Assembly (NCBI GenBank): GCA_963803155.1
Contig: CAWDMN010000031.1
Coordinates: 53,102-117,101 of the forward strand
Direction: 5' to 3'
Length of the DNA: 64,000 nt
Origin: CAWDMN01 sp963803155
Lineage (GTDB): Bacteria; Acidobacteriota; Terriglobia; Versatilivoradales; Versatilivoraceae
Shown: positions 27,661-37,530 of the stretch, piece after piece
Numbering within the stretch: the stretch's first letter is position 1
Layout: each line of letters opens with the position of its first letter
Notes under the pieces: model-generated
Database searches by the model: none
Told to the model about the DNA's origin: nothing
What the model saw: the letters and a program-made list of their open reading frames with translations, nothing else
Position numbers and translations under genes: made by a program

Positions 27661-28989
27661 TCAGACCTTCCAGCCTTTGCGATAAGGCATCTTGACGTAC
27701 TTGTTGGCTTCCGCGCTGTTGGTGAATTTCAATTTGGCGCTGTCCCAGAGCAACTTGCCCGGCACACGCTGGGCAATGGTGCCAAGCAGAACCCACTCGG
27801 TGAAGGGGCCGGAGTAATCAAAGTTGGAGCAAGCCGGGTCTCCACCCTTGCAGGCGCGCAGCCAATCTTCATTGTGGCCCGGGGAGCGGGTGAGGATTTT
27901 GTTGGGCATCTTGTATTCCTTCATCTTTTCCACCGGGACTAATCGTGTCCCATCCCCGTAACAACCGGTAGTGAGATATCCATTTTCTCCCACGAAGAGA
28001 GAGCCATTATCTCCCTCGCCCAGTTTGGCTTCGGCCGGAAGTCCAGGCTGTCTAGGGGGAAGCAGGCCGCCTTCATACCAGTAAACGACCACGGGGGGCA
28101 TGGCGCCGCGAGCCGGGAATTCAAATTTGGTAATGGATTTTGTGGGATAAGTCTGGCTATTTTTGTTTTCAACATTGACGCATTCTACACTCGTCGGCGC
28201 ATCCAGTTTCAAGGCCCAATTGGACGCGTCCAAAATGTGGCAAGCCATATCGCCCAGCGCTCCGCATCCAAAGTCATACCAGCCGCGCCAGTTGAAGGGA
28301 GCGTATTTGGAATTATAGGGACGCATCGGCGCCGGCCCAATCCAGAGGTTCCAGTCCATCGTTTCGGGAACCTTTTCTTCGGGCAGCGGCTCAGCCAGGC
28401 CCTGAGGCCAAATCGGACGATTCGTCCAGGCATGAACTTCCTTAACATTGCCAATGGCGCCATTCCAAATCATTTCACAAACCCTGCGTGTCCCCTCTCC
28501 GGAATGTCCCTGGTTCCCCATCTGAGTTGCCACTTTATATTTGCGGGCAGCTTCCTTGAGTCTGCGGGCTTCATAAATGGTGTGAGTCAGCGGCTTCTGA
28601 ACATAAACGTGAATGCCTCGCTCCATGCAGGCGATGGCGGCAACCGCATGAAAGTGGTCTGGAGTGGAAACGGTGCAGGCGTCAATTTGTTCTTTATCCA
28701 ACATCTCCCGAAAATCTTTATATTGTTTTGCCTTCGGATACTTGGCAAATGTTTTGGCGGCACTCTTCCAATCCACGTCGGCCAAAGCTACGATGTTCTC
28801 CCCTTCACAGGGACCGATGTCACTGGCGCCTTTCCCCCCGGCTCCAATGGCAGCCACATTGAGTTTCTGGTTCGGCCAGATGATGCGAGATTTGTGAATG
28901 GTGGGTTTGCTGATCATTTCCTGAACCGCCGCCATGGTGGCCGCGCTGCTCAGGATGAAAAAACGGCGTGAAACCTTGTTGTCAGACAT
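27661..28989 (-). CDS. Exported Gfo/Idh/MocA family oxidoreductase (5)
   Basis: A 442-residue protein with VSRRFFILSSAATMA as Tat-like signal, a Rossmann domain (VAAIGAGGKGASD, ALADVDW), the family motif as VQKPLTHT (Gln in place of Glu), HSGEGTRR, and DMACHILDASNWAL in the substrate domain. The frame is open from 29061, but the ATG at 28989 has a strong GGAGAGGAGC site upstream and places the twin-arginine motif at residue 7. It lies about 210 bp downstream of galactokinase on the same strand, so the two may be co-regulated in galactose or galactoside use. Confidence 0.87.
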   Translation of the reverse strand: MSDNKVSRRFFILSSAATMAAVQEMISKPTIHKSRIIWPNQKLNVAAIGAGGKGASDIGPCEGENIVALADVDWKSAAKTFAKYPKAKQYKDFREMLDKEQIDACTVSTPDHFHAVAAIACMERGIHVYVQKPLTHTIYEARRLKEAARKYKVATQMGNQGHSGEGTRRVCEMIWNGAIGNVKEVHAWTNRPIWPQGLAEPLPEEKVPETMDWNLWIGPAPMRPYNSKYAPFNWRGWYDFGCGALGDMACHILDASNWALKLDAPTSVECVNVENKNSQTYPTKSITKFEFPARGAMPPVVVYWYEGGLLPPRQPGLPAEAKLGEGDNGSLFVGENGYLTTGCYGDGTRLVPVEKMKEYKMPNKILTRSPGHNEDWLRACKGGDPACSNFDYSGPFTEWVLLGTIAQRVPGKLLWDSAKLKFTNSAEANKYVKMPYRKGWKV

Positions 28990-29202
28990 GATTGCTCCTC
29001 TCCTCATATTTAAAATAACGAATATCCAAAATGGTCCCCAGCGCCAGGAATTCCAATGCAAGAGAAATCCAAGAAGAATTGGGAACCAGGCAAAAAGGTT
29101 AATGTCGAGTGTTGATAATGGTTGATGATTTCTTGATCTTTTTACCCCGTCAATCTCCTAAGCAAATCCTTCATCTCTGATGATGAAACCTGGATACGCA
29201 TT

Positions 29203-30495
29203 TCATACTATTTCCAGCTGATGCGCTCCTAATGGTCGAATGATCAGCTGATGACAAGATCCTTTTCCTAGAAATTTTTCCATCTTTTCGATGTAGCCTT
29301 CCACCATTTCATTGGGAACAAACGCCTGGATGGTTCCGGCAAATCCACCGCCATGAACCCGGCAGGCCCCCCGGCCTTGCAGGAGTCTCTGCGTCACCGC
29401 CAAAGAGAGCGTCACACCTTGCTCTTTGACATCCTGTCCCGTATAACAGTTCTGCAAGAGCATCCAGGAGCTTTGTCCCGATTCGTTGATCAATCGCAGG
29501 AATTCATTGAAATCATTTCTCTCTAAAGCAGCCACTTGATCCACTACTCTCTGGTCATCGGCATAAAAGTGCAGGGCACGCAAAATAGAGCGGTCCCCTG
29601 TCTTCTTGCGGAGTTCCGCCAGATTCCCCATCACTTTTTCGACGGAAAATTCGCGCAAAACCTGGCCTCCGAAATGACGGGCCACCGCCTTCATTTCCCC
29701 CGCCACGGCGGCATATTCATCATTCAAATCAGCATGATGGCCGCCCGTATCGACAATCACCACCGAATGGCCGCTGGAGGCAAAATCGAAGTTAACCTTT
29801 TTCACCACGGGATTCTTGAAATCCTTAAAATCAATCGTGACGAACCCACCCACCGCGCTGGTGGTCTGGTCCATCAATCCGCAAGGTTTTCCAAAGAACT
29901 GGTTTTCCGCATATTGGCCGATTTGGGCGGCAAGCACGGGATCAACTTTCCCATCGTTGTACAGGTGGTTTAAGATGGTCACGATCAGCACTTCATAAGC
30001 GGCGGAAGAACTCAAACCCGAGCCTTTAGGCACATCTCCCGAGATGCAGGCTTCAAAACCGCCCACCTGAAATCCCAACTCTCTCAGCCGGGCACATACA
30101 CCTCGAATCAGCGCGGTCGAAGTATATTTTTCTTTTTCCACCGGATCCAGTTCCGCCACGAGGATTTCAGAAGGGGCATAGCCCTCTGAATGTACCCGGA
30201 TGATCCCTTCCCCGTTGGAGGCTACTACGGCCAAGTTATCGAGATTGACGGCTGCAGCCAATACGCGGCCGCCATTGTGATCGGTGTGATTCCCACATAC
30301 TTCAGTTCTGCCTGAAGCGCTGAATATCCGAAGCTTGGAGTGGCTGGGAAAAGCACCACCAAATTGGGCAAGCAACTGGCGAAAGCGTTTCTTTTGTTTG
30401 TCGCGTGCCGTCTTTGAATCGCCGTACATTTGGCTTAGATACTTTTCTCCCGCGGGAGAATCCAAATATGAAAGGAGTTTCTCACTTGTCGCCAT
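29203..30495 (-). CDS. galK: Galactokinase (GHMP kinase family)
   Basis: A 430-residue cytoplasmic kinase that phosphorylates galactose to galactose-1-phosphate in the Leloir pathway. The substrate signature is present as GRTEVCGNHTDHNGG, the GHMP ATP-binding loop as PKGSGLSSSAAYEV, and the C-terminal motif as RVHGGGFAGTIQAF. It is somewhat longer than the common 380-400 residues, with an extended N terminus. galT and galE are not in the window. The GH4 alpha-galactosidase is the likely source of substrate. The start ATG at 30495 follows a GACAGGAG-type site. Confidence 0.9.
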   Translation of the reverse strand: MATSEKLLSYLDSPAGEKYLSQMYGDSKTARDKQKKRFRQLLAQFGGAFPSHSKLRIFSASGRTEVCGNHTDHNGGRVLAAAVNLDNLAVVASNGEGIIRVHSEGYAPSEILVAELDPVEKEKYTSTALIRGVCARLRELGFQVGGFEACISGDVPKGSGLSSSAAYEVLIVTILNHLYNDGKVDPVLAAQIGQYAENQFFGKPCGLMDQTTSAVGGFVTIDFKDFKNPVVKKVNFDFASSGHSVVIVDTGGHHADLNDEYAAVAGEMKAVARHFGGQVLREFSVEKVMGNLAELRKKTGDRSILRALHFYADDQRVVDQVAALERNDFNEFLRLINESGQSSWMLLQNCYTGQDVKEQGVTLSLAVTQRLLQGRGACRVHGGGFAGTIQAFVPNEMVEGYIEKMEKFLGKGSCHQLIIRPLGAHQLEIV

Positions 30496-30968
30496 GCTCC
30501 TGTCTCAACTTTCCAAAAATGATTAGGGATAAAAAATGCGGGTTCCCGGAAGGAATGACTGGCGGGGCATCATCCGCAAAAAAGATATATTACGAAGATT
30601 CTTAGGAATTGATCAACCGGTTTTTTCTCATGGTCCCAATTTTGGCTTGTATTTGAGTTGCCTGCGCCATTTGATATCACATTACCTTACTACATGTGAT
30701 CTTCATGGCTTCAAACTCCAGGAATTAATCAGTGCGAGGGGAACAGCTTTAGGTGCAAGGACTGGAACTAAAAAAAAAACCATTCGGCTAACTGCTTGGA
30801 GCGCCTTATCCATTAATAAATATTTCTATTGAATCGTCGCAGCTTGGAGACACAGCTTTCACTTCGAATACGAAGAAGAGAATGTCGGTTTGGTAATGAT
30901 GCCGATCCTTTTCATCGTCCTCTTCGCGAGTTTCGTTGTGAATATTGCTTTGTTGGGGTAATTACATA
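30496..30968. other. Intergenic region without recognised gene
   Basis: AT-rich sequence upstream of galK. Short reading frames exist but show no family resemblance or ribosome-binding sites. It ends at the family B element. Confidence 0.45.
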
Positions 30969-31134
30969 GAGTCTTTGTATAAAGTTCCTTTTTTTGTAGG
31001 ATGCGTTAGCTCTAAGAGCGTAACGCATCGGGGAAGCCGCATCCAGAGCCTGATGGGTTACGCGCGGGTGACCGCTGTCACCACGCGCTAACCCATCCTA
31101 CAAAAACGATTTTTCTCACTTTATAAATGGACGC
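30969..31134. mobile_element. Miniature inverted-repeat element, family B, copy 1 (166 bp)
   Basis: Terminal inverted repeats GAGTCTTTGTATAAAGT and ACTTTATAAATGGACGC bound an inner pair, TTTTTGTAGGATGCGTTAG and its near-complement ending CATCCTACAAAAA. It is flanked by TACATA (30963-30968) and TACTTA (31135-31140), consistent with a decayed 6-bp target duplication. It holds no gene. Other copies are at 43882-44067 and 62220-62415. Confidence 0.8.
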
Positions 31135-31145
31135 TACTTAGCCCC

Positions 31146-31254
31146 GGATGAACTTGGATAAAAACAAATCACGAATCCAATTTCATCCGCGCAAATCCGC
31201 GCTAATCTGCAGCTGGAAAATCCAAACCCGGGAATTGGAACTAAAAGCAATATC
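31146..31254 (+). repeat. Dispersed repeat family E, copy 1
   Basis: The stretch beginning GGATGAAC and containing ACAAATCACGAATCC, ATTTCATCCGCG, ATCCGCGCTAATC and GAATTGGAACT recurs in the same order at 61858-61967. It is non-coding. Its role is unknown; it sits just right of a family B element in one case and about 250 bp left of one in the other. Confidence 0.65.
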
Positions 31255-31411
31255 GGTGCCAAGGCAGACAGGATGGAATTTCCACCGAGCTTGCTTCACC
31301 TGTCCAGCGCATAAGGCGCGCTGGCCAGTGAGCAGCCTGTTATAGCCCAGCCAGGATGAGACTATGCCACGCCAATCAAATATTCCGCACAGCGTGCACA
31401 CTGTTCCCCCA

Positions 31412-34159
31412 TCAAGGCTGCAGCTCCGAAGTGACGATCGCTCCCCCCATTTCCGGCAGAGTGGTTTTCATCTTGACTGTCTTTTTGGAATCAGTGGCAA
31501 TCCAAAGAGTCTGTTGCCCCGGCTCGCCTTCAGCGGAAGAAATTTCCACCCTCCAGGTCTTGAAAGACTTGCCCGCCACGGTGATATCCTCGCTTCCGGC
31601 AACTTTCAATTGTTTCAGGAGGGGTTTCTGCTTCATCAGGTCGAAATTGCGGAAGGTAGTCGTATAGGTCTCATCGAGCGGCAAAGCGCCCAAAACATCC
31701 TGGGCACCGGCCCCATCCGCAAATAGCGGACCACCCAAGTCAACATTTAATGGTTTGGACTGACCGCTCATTCCCATGGTGCCGGTAGCTTTGCCATCCT
31801 TAAATTCCACATTAATCTCCATCGGCCCCTGCTTGACGGCCCGCCTGACCAATACCAAAGTCCCCTTCTTCAGCCAGGAGGTATCGACAACTTCTCCCAT
31901 TGGAAGCTTCGCAGTCTCCGTGACAACCCAATTCTCTCCATCTTCCTTGATGGTCCGAGTTGAAGTCAATGGAATCGTCTGCCCACTCACCTCGATCTTC
32001 CCCTGATAATTCGCCGTTCCGGCAACAAGATCAGCGCTGACTCGGGGAAACCCGACGGAGGAAGCCTCCACTTTTTTGGCCAAAACCACCGTCTTGGGAT
32101 CCACGCTGATTTCCTTAAGCCGAGTGGATACTTCGGCAGGCATCTCCTCTTGGAATCGGGCATTCAGATATTTGGCCATAAATTTCTCGGCTGCGGCAAA
32201 CATAGCCATGTTGTTGACCGGCCGGGCAAAGCCATGCCCTTCATCCGGAGCGACCAGGTATTCAACGGGAAATCCCCGATCACGCAAGGCAATCACTATT
32301 TGATCCGATTCGGCTTTTTTGACCCGTGGATCATTGGCGCCTTGCGCTACAAGGAGCGGAGTCTTGATCTTTTGAGCGGAGTTCAATGGCGACTGCCGTT
32401 CCAGTTGTTTTCGACCTTCGGGATTGGTAGGATTCCCCATCCGTGCGTAAAAGATGATCCGGCCGGCTTCCCAATAAGGAGGGATGGTTTCGAGCAGAGT
32501 GATCAGATTGGATGGTCCCACAATCGAAACTGCTGCCGCATAGAGGTCAGGCGTAAAAGTAACTCCAGCCAGCGTGGCATATCCGCCATAGGATCCGCCC
32601 ATGATTCCGACTCTCTTAGGATCCACTGTCCCCTGCGCCACCAGGTATTTGACACCCCAAGTCAGATCGTCCTGCATTTTGTCGCCCCACTGTCTGTTCC
32701 CCGCATTGAGGAACTTTTTGCCGTATCCAGTGGAGCCGCGGAAATTGGGCTGCAGAACCGCATAGCCTCGATTGGCCAGGAATTGCACTAATCCATTGTA
32801 CCCCCAACTATCACGAGCCCAAGGGCCGCCATGCGGAAGCAGAATCATCGGCAAACCTTTCTCTGGAACCGCCTTGGGCAAAGTCACAAAAGCGGGAATA
32901 TCCAATCCATCTGACGAGGGGTAATGGATCGCTTTCATTGGCGCCATATATTGGCGTGGAATCCGTTCGCGAACTTTGTACTGCAAAGTGAGTTTCTTGG
33001 TTTTCCTGTCAAAAAGATATGTTTCCCCGGGTTCGGTATCGCTTGCGGCAGAAACAAGGAAGAGTTCATCATCCGCCGTGGATGAACCTAGGTACAACTC
33101 CTTCCCCGGCATTTTCCCTTTCAACAATTGATAATCGGCCTTATAGCTAGAATCACGGAAATAAAACCGCACCCGGTTATCCTCATAAGAGGTAGCTACC
33201 AGCTCGTCTTTTGCCTCGGAAAATAAGGCATTGCCGAAATCCACCAGCTTGAGCGGATCGGATTCGACCAACTCTTCTTTTTGGGTGTCGGGATCGAAAA
33301 GGACCAGGCGCACCAAGTTGACGTCATCCCCCTTGTTGGTTTCCATGTAAACGCGTTTGCCATCTTTGTGAAAACGGACTGGACCTGCTGTTTCAAAAAC
33401 ACTGCAGCTGTAAACTTTAGTGAATCCGCTGGGATCAATCCGCAAAATTTCGGTGTCTCCATTGTCAGCCGTCCTCACGGCCAGACGCAGATGGCCCTCC
33501 AGGTCAAATACCCATCCGGCAATCTTTTCCGTATTTTTTCGTACGAGCGTCCGTTTGCCCGTGGAAATAGAAACCTTATAAACATCGTGCCAGGCAGCAT
33601 CGCGATCATTGAGCCCGACATAAATGGTGTCGGGTTCCTTTTTGGGAACGGAATAAATAAATGCCCGAGCTCCCTTGGCGTCGGTAAGATTTCGTGCGAT
33701 TGGGGCATCCTGGCCCGCGGCAGGCGGTTCAGCGGGATTTGCCGCATAAACGTTGTAATTCTCATCCCCATCCTTGTCTTGGACAAAAAGGATGTCTTGG
33801 GAATCGCGGGTCCAGAAAAATCCAGGGATTGGCCTTTTCTTTTCCGCGGTCACCAGTTTGGCGGCTGAAAAGGGGTCACCGGTCTTCTTGACCCAAACAT
33901 TCCGAGTCTCGTTCCAGGGCTTTAAAAATGCAATGTATTGTCCATCGGGAGATAATTGCGCCCCGGCAATCTCAGGATTGCCGAAGAAGAGTTCCCGATC
34001 CAAAATCGGGGGAACGGCATTTTTGGCCTCTGACTTTGCCTTTTGCGGCGTTGGAGAGGCTGGTTTGGATTTGTCGTTTGCGGAAGAATCCACCGACATT
34101 ACTAAGCTTCCCAGCAAGAGCATGCAAACCATGGGAACCGGGCTAACAAGTCTTCTCAT
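31412..34159 (-). CDS. Secreted S9 family peptidase with C-terminal DUF3108-like extension
   Basis: A 915-residue exported protein. It has a signal peptide (about 1-27), a low-complexity Pro/Lys/Ala linker, a seven-bladed beta-propeller (about 50-400), and an alpha/beta-hydrolase prolyl-oligopeptidase domain with catalytic Ser in GGSYGGY (about 522), Asp in GANDPRV (about 611) and His in DEGHGF (about 642). This matches S9 acylaminoacyl-peptidase-like enzymes that remove short peptides. The final 230 residues are an added beta-rich domain (WRVEISSAEG, TLWIATDSKKTVKM) resembling DUF3108, which is not usual in S9 enzymes. The start at 34159 follows a GGAGG-like site. It is a single-gene unit. 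Confidence 0.87.
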   Translation of the reverse strand: MRRLVSPVPMVCMLLLGSLVMSVDSSANDKSKPASPTPQKAKSEAKNAVPPILDRELFFGNPEIAGAQLSPDGQYIAFLKPWNETRNVWVKKTGDPFSAAKLVTAEKKRPIPGFFWTRDSQDILFVQDKDGDENYNVYAANPAEPPAAGQDAPIARNLTDAKGARAFIYSVPKKEPDTIYVGLNDRDAAWHDVYKVSISTGKRTLVRKNTEKIAGWVFDLEGHLRLAVRTADNGDTEILRIDPSGFTKVYSCSVFETAGPVRFHKDGKRVYMETNKGDDVNLVRLVLFDPDTQKEELVESDPLKLVDFGNALFSEAKDELVATSYEDNRVRFYFRDSSYKADYQLLKGKMPGKELYLGSSTADDELFLVSAASDTEPGETYLFDRKTKKLTLQYKVRERIPRQYMAPMKAIHYPSSDGLDIPAFVTLPKAVPEKGLPMILLPHGGPWARDSWGYNGLVQFLANRGYAVLQPNFRGSTGYGKKFLNAGNRQWGDKMQDDLTWGVKYLVAQGTVDPKRVGIMGGSYGGYATLAGVTFTPDLYAAAVSIVGPSNLITLLETIPPYWEAGRIIFYARMGNPTNPEGRKQLERQSPLNSAQKIKTPLLVAQGANDPRVKKAESDQIVIALRDRGFPVEYLVAPDEGHGFARPVNNMAMFAAAEKFMAKYLNARFQEEMPAEVSTRLKEISVDPKTVVLAKKVEASSVGFPRVSADLVAGTANYQGKIEVSGQTIPLTSTRTIKEDGENWVVTETAKLPMGEVVDTSWLKKGTLVLVRRAVKQGPMEINVEFKDGKATGTMGMSGQSKPLNVDLGGPLFADGAGAQDVLGALPLDETYTTTFRNFDLMKQKPLLKQLKVAGSEDITVAGKSFKTWRVEISSAEGEPGQQTLWIATDSKKTVKMKTTLPEMGGAIVTSELQP

Positions 34160-35045
34160 TGGCGTACCTCCGGGGAATGTTTGGATAATCGAACATATTA
34201 TAATCTTTACGAAGGAGAATCCAATTATGTTCCTCCAAGTTCCATTTGATTTTGCCAGACTGCATGATTTTTTTGATGACCAGTCAGTCCTAGCTACTTT
34301 CTAAAGGGCTGTCCAAGAAAATTCAACCGCATGGTTTTTGTGCCTTCATCCGCTTACTCGCTCATGCTTCGAGCTTTTGCGCTAAACCGCCTTTCCTTCG
34401 CTTCACCTGGCAAAATGCGCAGAGCGTCAACGAGCGATCTGCTCACATTTATGCGCATTGCCTTGCGATTCCTACGCTGCTACCCTCAACGTCCCCTTTT
34501 TTTGTCTTTCTTGATTTGACCATATGGAAGGGGACAGTTGTGCAGTCACATTTTCTAAATTCATTTCAGCGGCCAAAATTTCCTCGGCAGTTTTTTTGAC
34601 GCACTCATAGTGGCGAGTGTCAATCCTCCGGTCGGGAAGTCCTATTCCGCAGCCTCTACCATGGAAAGAAGGGAAGATTCTCTCCCCCAAGTCGGAGTTG
34701 TTTTCTTTAGCGGCTTGGAGTGCTTCTTCAGATTTTTTGTAGAAATCTTTGGCTCCAATGAATCAATTTATCAGCCTAATGCTTTGATATTAAAGCTATT
34801 AACATAATTCAGATTTTTATTTCCGGTGAAAAGAGATAATGCCCGGCTAAACGGGAGCAAGGGTTGAATCCTTCATCAGGTAATTTTGTTTAAATATTTT
34901 GTGCAAATATTCACATTGTCAGATTCTATGGCAATTGAACTGCAAGCATAATGAGTATGAAAGGGCTTCACTGAAGGGCAAAGAAATACATAAGGCATTC
35001 TTAAGTTTGAAGATACAACAATTCTTGACTCAATGGTGCGACAAA
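34160..35045. other. Intergenic region, partly degenerate, no recognised gene
   Basis: This 890-bp stretch lies between divergent genes. The segment at about 34320-34510 is rich in short reading frames on both strands but matches nothing recognisable and may be decayed coding sequence. The GGDEF frame is open from 34899, so part of 34899-35045 could be coding if a TTG start is used. Confidence 0.45.
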
Positions 35046-36749
35046 ATGGCGACACAACTAGCCCAGTTAAAGCCGATCAAAAATGCCTATCCAGCAAATC
35101 AGAACCGGGAAAAAAGTGCCGTTTCTCCCCAACAACAAGACACCGACCGATCTTCCGCCAATCGCGGCTTCAGCTTGCCTGGGGAAGATCCGAGTGCCAA
35201 ACTAAGAACATACCAATCAAATACGCTCTATGAGTTCATCAGTGAATTGCCGGAAGAGCTTTCAGCCGATAAGATTTACCATTTGGTTTTGGAAGTAGTT
35301 GGAGTGCTTTTTTCGACCGAGGCAGGTTCGATATGGGAGCTCAATTCGGCGGGGACTCAAATGCAACGCGTCAGCCTGTTGGGCAATTTGAAAGAGTGCC
35401 CGGAAGTGATGGACAGTCGACTGTCCATTCTGCGCCCCTTGCATCAGGGGCAATCCATCAGCACCAATAGCCGAGTGGAACTGCGAAATCTCCAACTGCC
35501 GGAGGAGTTGGAATCGGCTCATTTTTTCCCAATTTTCAAACGGGGCGTCCTCTCCTGGATTATTCAAATCTATAACACTCAACTGGAAGGCGAAAGCGTT
35601 CAAGTGCTGCAAGGATTCTGCCGCCAACTAGCCCTTCCCCTGGAAAATATCCTGTTACGACAGCAGGTCCAGGACCATTACCACCGACTAACGGCGGTTG
35701 CCGATTTTAGTTTTGAAATCAGCGGACAGATGGAATCGCTCGACCTCTGCAACGTCATTTTAAAGAACGCCACCGCAATTCTCGGGGCTGGCCGCGGCTC
35801 ATTAATGATCTATGATCCGGTACGGGAGGAGTTAGTGGTGAAAGCCGCTTCCAATCCTTATTTCCATACGCTGGAGGGAGTGACGGTTAAACCCGGCGAA
35901 GGAATTGCCGGAAGAGTCTTCCGTGAAGGGCAAAGCTGGTTGGTGAAAAATATTAAAACTCATTCTCGCTGCCGGGAGAGTTATGAACGCCAATATCGGA
36001 CGAGTTCATTCCTGTCGGTTCCCCTTTTACTCAAAGGACGGACGCTGGGAGTCTTGAATCTTACGGACAAGACGGATGGCGGGATCTTCGACGAAAAAGA
36101 CCTGCAACTGCTGGAATCGATTGTCAGCCATGCCGCGGTAGCTGTAGAAAGAGGAGAAAACCGGGAGGCATCTGAAACCCTGAAGAAAATCTCTATTACT
36201 GATCCACTAACCGAACTCTATAACCGGCGCTTCTTCCAAGAGCGATTGGAGGAGGAGGTGCAGAGGGCTGAAAGGCATTGCCAATCGTTATCGCTCATCA
36301 TGGTGGACATTGACAACTTTAAAAAGCTGAATGACACCTTTGGACACGTGGAGGGTGATGAAGTTTTAAAGAGTGTGGCCTCCGATATTCGGCGGACACT
36401 GCGTGGAATCGACCTGGTTTCCCGCTATGGAGGAGAAGAATTTGCCATTATCCTGCCAATGACCAATTCTGCCGCGGCCCGCAAGGCAGCAGAGCGCATC
36501 CGGCGCAAGATTGCGCAGCGCCATTCTCCCGCGACCGGAAATAATCCGGGATGGCCGCTCTCAATCAGCCTCGGCGTAGCCACGTTCGCTCCGGAACTTC
36601 AAACCGGGCGAGCTTTGGTGGAAGCCGCGGACCGAGCCTTGTATCAGGCCAAAAATAGCGGCAAAAACCGCGTGGTGCTCCATGCGCCCGCCCGTCAAAA
36701 ATTGGTCCCCATGATTCCCAACCCGGTTCGAGTCGGTATGGCAGTTTAG
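35046..36749 (+). CDS. Diguanylate cyclase with GAF sensory domains
   Basis: A 567-residue cytoplasmic protein. After an unstructured Gln/Asn-rich start, residues about 55-200 are a diverged GAF-like region and 215-365 a clear GAF domain (GRGSLMIYDP, PGEGIAGRVF, FLSVPLLLKGRTLGVLNLTDK). Residues 385-550 are a GGDEF domain with an intact active site, RYGGEEF, at about residue 461, and an RxxD product-inhibition site (RGID) just upstream. It should make cyclic di-GMP in response to a small-molecule or redox signal. The PilZ protein at 44208 is a possible c-di-GMP receiver in the same window. The ATG at 35046 lacks a good ribosome-binding site, and the frame extends to 34899, so the true start may be a TTG upstream. 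Confidence 0.9.
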   Translation: MATQLAQLKPIKNAYPANQNREKSAVSPQQQDTDRSSANRGFSLPGEDPSAKLRTYQSNTLYEFISELPEELSADKIYHLVLEVVGVLFSTEAGSIWELNSAGTQMQRVSLLGNLKECPEVMDSRLSILRPLHQGQSISTNSRVELRNLQLPEELESAHFFPIFKRGVLSWIIQIYNTQLEGESVQVLQGFCRQLALPLENILLRQQVQDHYHRLTAVADFSFEISGQMESLDLCNVILKNATAILGAGRGSLMIYDPVREELVVKAASNPYFHTLEGVTVKPGEGIAGRVFREGQSWLVKNIKTHSRCRESYERQYRTSSFLSVPLLLKGRTLGVLNLTDKTDGGIFDEKDLQLLESIVSHAAVAVERGENREASETLKKISITDPLTELYNRRFFQERLEEEVQRAERHCQSLSLIMVDIDNFKKLNDTFGHVEGDEVLKSVASDIRRTLRGIDLVSRYGGEEFAIILPMTNSAAARKAAERIRRKIAQRHSPATGNNPGWPLSISLGVATFAPELQTGRALVEAADRALYQAKNSGKNRVVLHAPARQKLVPMIPNPVRVGMAV

Positions 36750-36872
36750 CAAGACCGCATCTCGTTTTTTTGGGAATCCACCTTTATGCCCACTTAACAT
36801 TTGACCCCGAATTGTTGGCGATTGCGGCTCAAGGAAGCCAGCTTTTTCATTTCCAACACAAAACTCGCGGAG

Positions 36873-37361
36873 TCATGATCCCAAAAGAGCTTCCATATCG
36901 CGGCGAACCAGCCGATAGGGCAGCCATTCCTTCAAACGGCGCGCGCCCACCCGCTCATAAAAGTTGCTGGCCAGTTGATTCCAATCTAGAACCATCCACT
37001 CCATGCGTCCACAGCCCCGCCGGTGGGCCTCCCTCACACATCCCATAAACAAGAGATACCCGGCTTTTCGGTTGCGGTATTCGGTCAGGACGAAAATGTC
37101 TTCAAGATATAGCGTAGGGAGTGCCAAAAATGAAGAATACGTTTCGAAGTAGATGGCATAGCCGACCGCTTTTCCATCGATTTCCGCGAGCAATGAGGCG
37201 AAGCGGCGCCTCTCACCGAAACCGTCCCGAATGAGCCGCTCCCGGGCGGAAATATCGGGCCGGGTCAGGTTTTCATAATCGGCCAGGGCATCGACTAAAT
37301 TAAGAAATGTCTCTGCGTCCTCAGGTTTTGTTTCGCGTATCTTCACGGGCATTTCGCTCAA
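36873..37361 (-). CDS. GNAT family N-acetyltransferase
   Basis: A 162-residue acetyltransferase close in layout to diamine N-acetyltransferases (SSAT-like): IRETKPEDAETF at the start, YFETYSSFLALPTLYLEDIFV before the acetyl-CoA loop, YRNRKAGYLLF as the loop itself, and WNQLASNFYERVGA near the end. The amine substrate cannot be named from sequence. The start is TTG at 37361, six bases after AAGGAGG; the ATG at 37352 would be 15 bases away. It is divergent from the polyprenyl synthase gene. Confidence 0.85.
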   Translation of the reverse strand: MSEMPVKIRETKPEDAETFLNLVDALADYENLTRPDISARERLIRDGFGERRRFASLLAEIDGKAVGYAIYFETYSSFLALPTLYLEDIFVLTEYRNRKAGYLLFMGCVREAHRRGCGRMEWMVLDWNQLASNFYERVGARRLKEWLPYRLVRRDMEALLGS

Positions 37362-37530
37362 GAATTTCCTCCTTCACCTTTCAGAATCGCATAGAGTATA
37401 CTCGAAAAGCCGCCCAGACACTGATTAAAGTGGGTGAGGATACAAATAACAACTTCCACTTTTGTAGGGTTGGCTGCCATCTGTTTCTTCGGTGCAATCT
37501 GAAGCTGATTCCTATTTGGAGAAAGGTATT

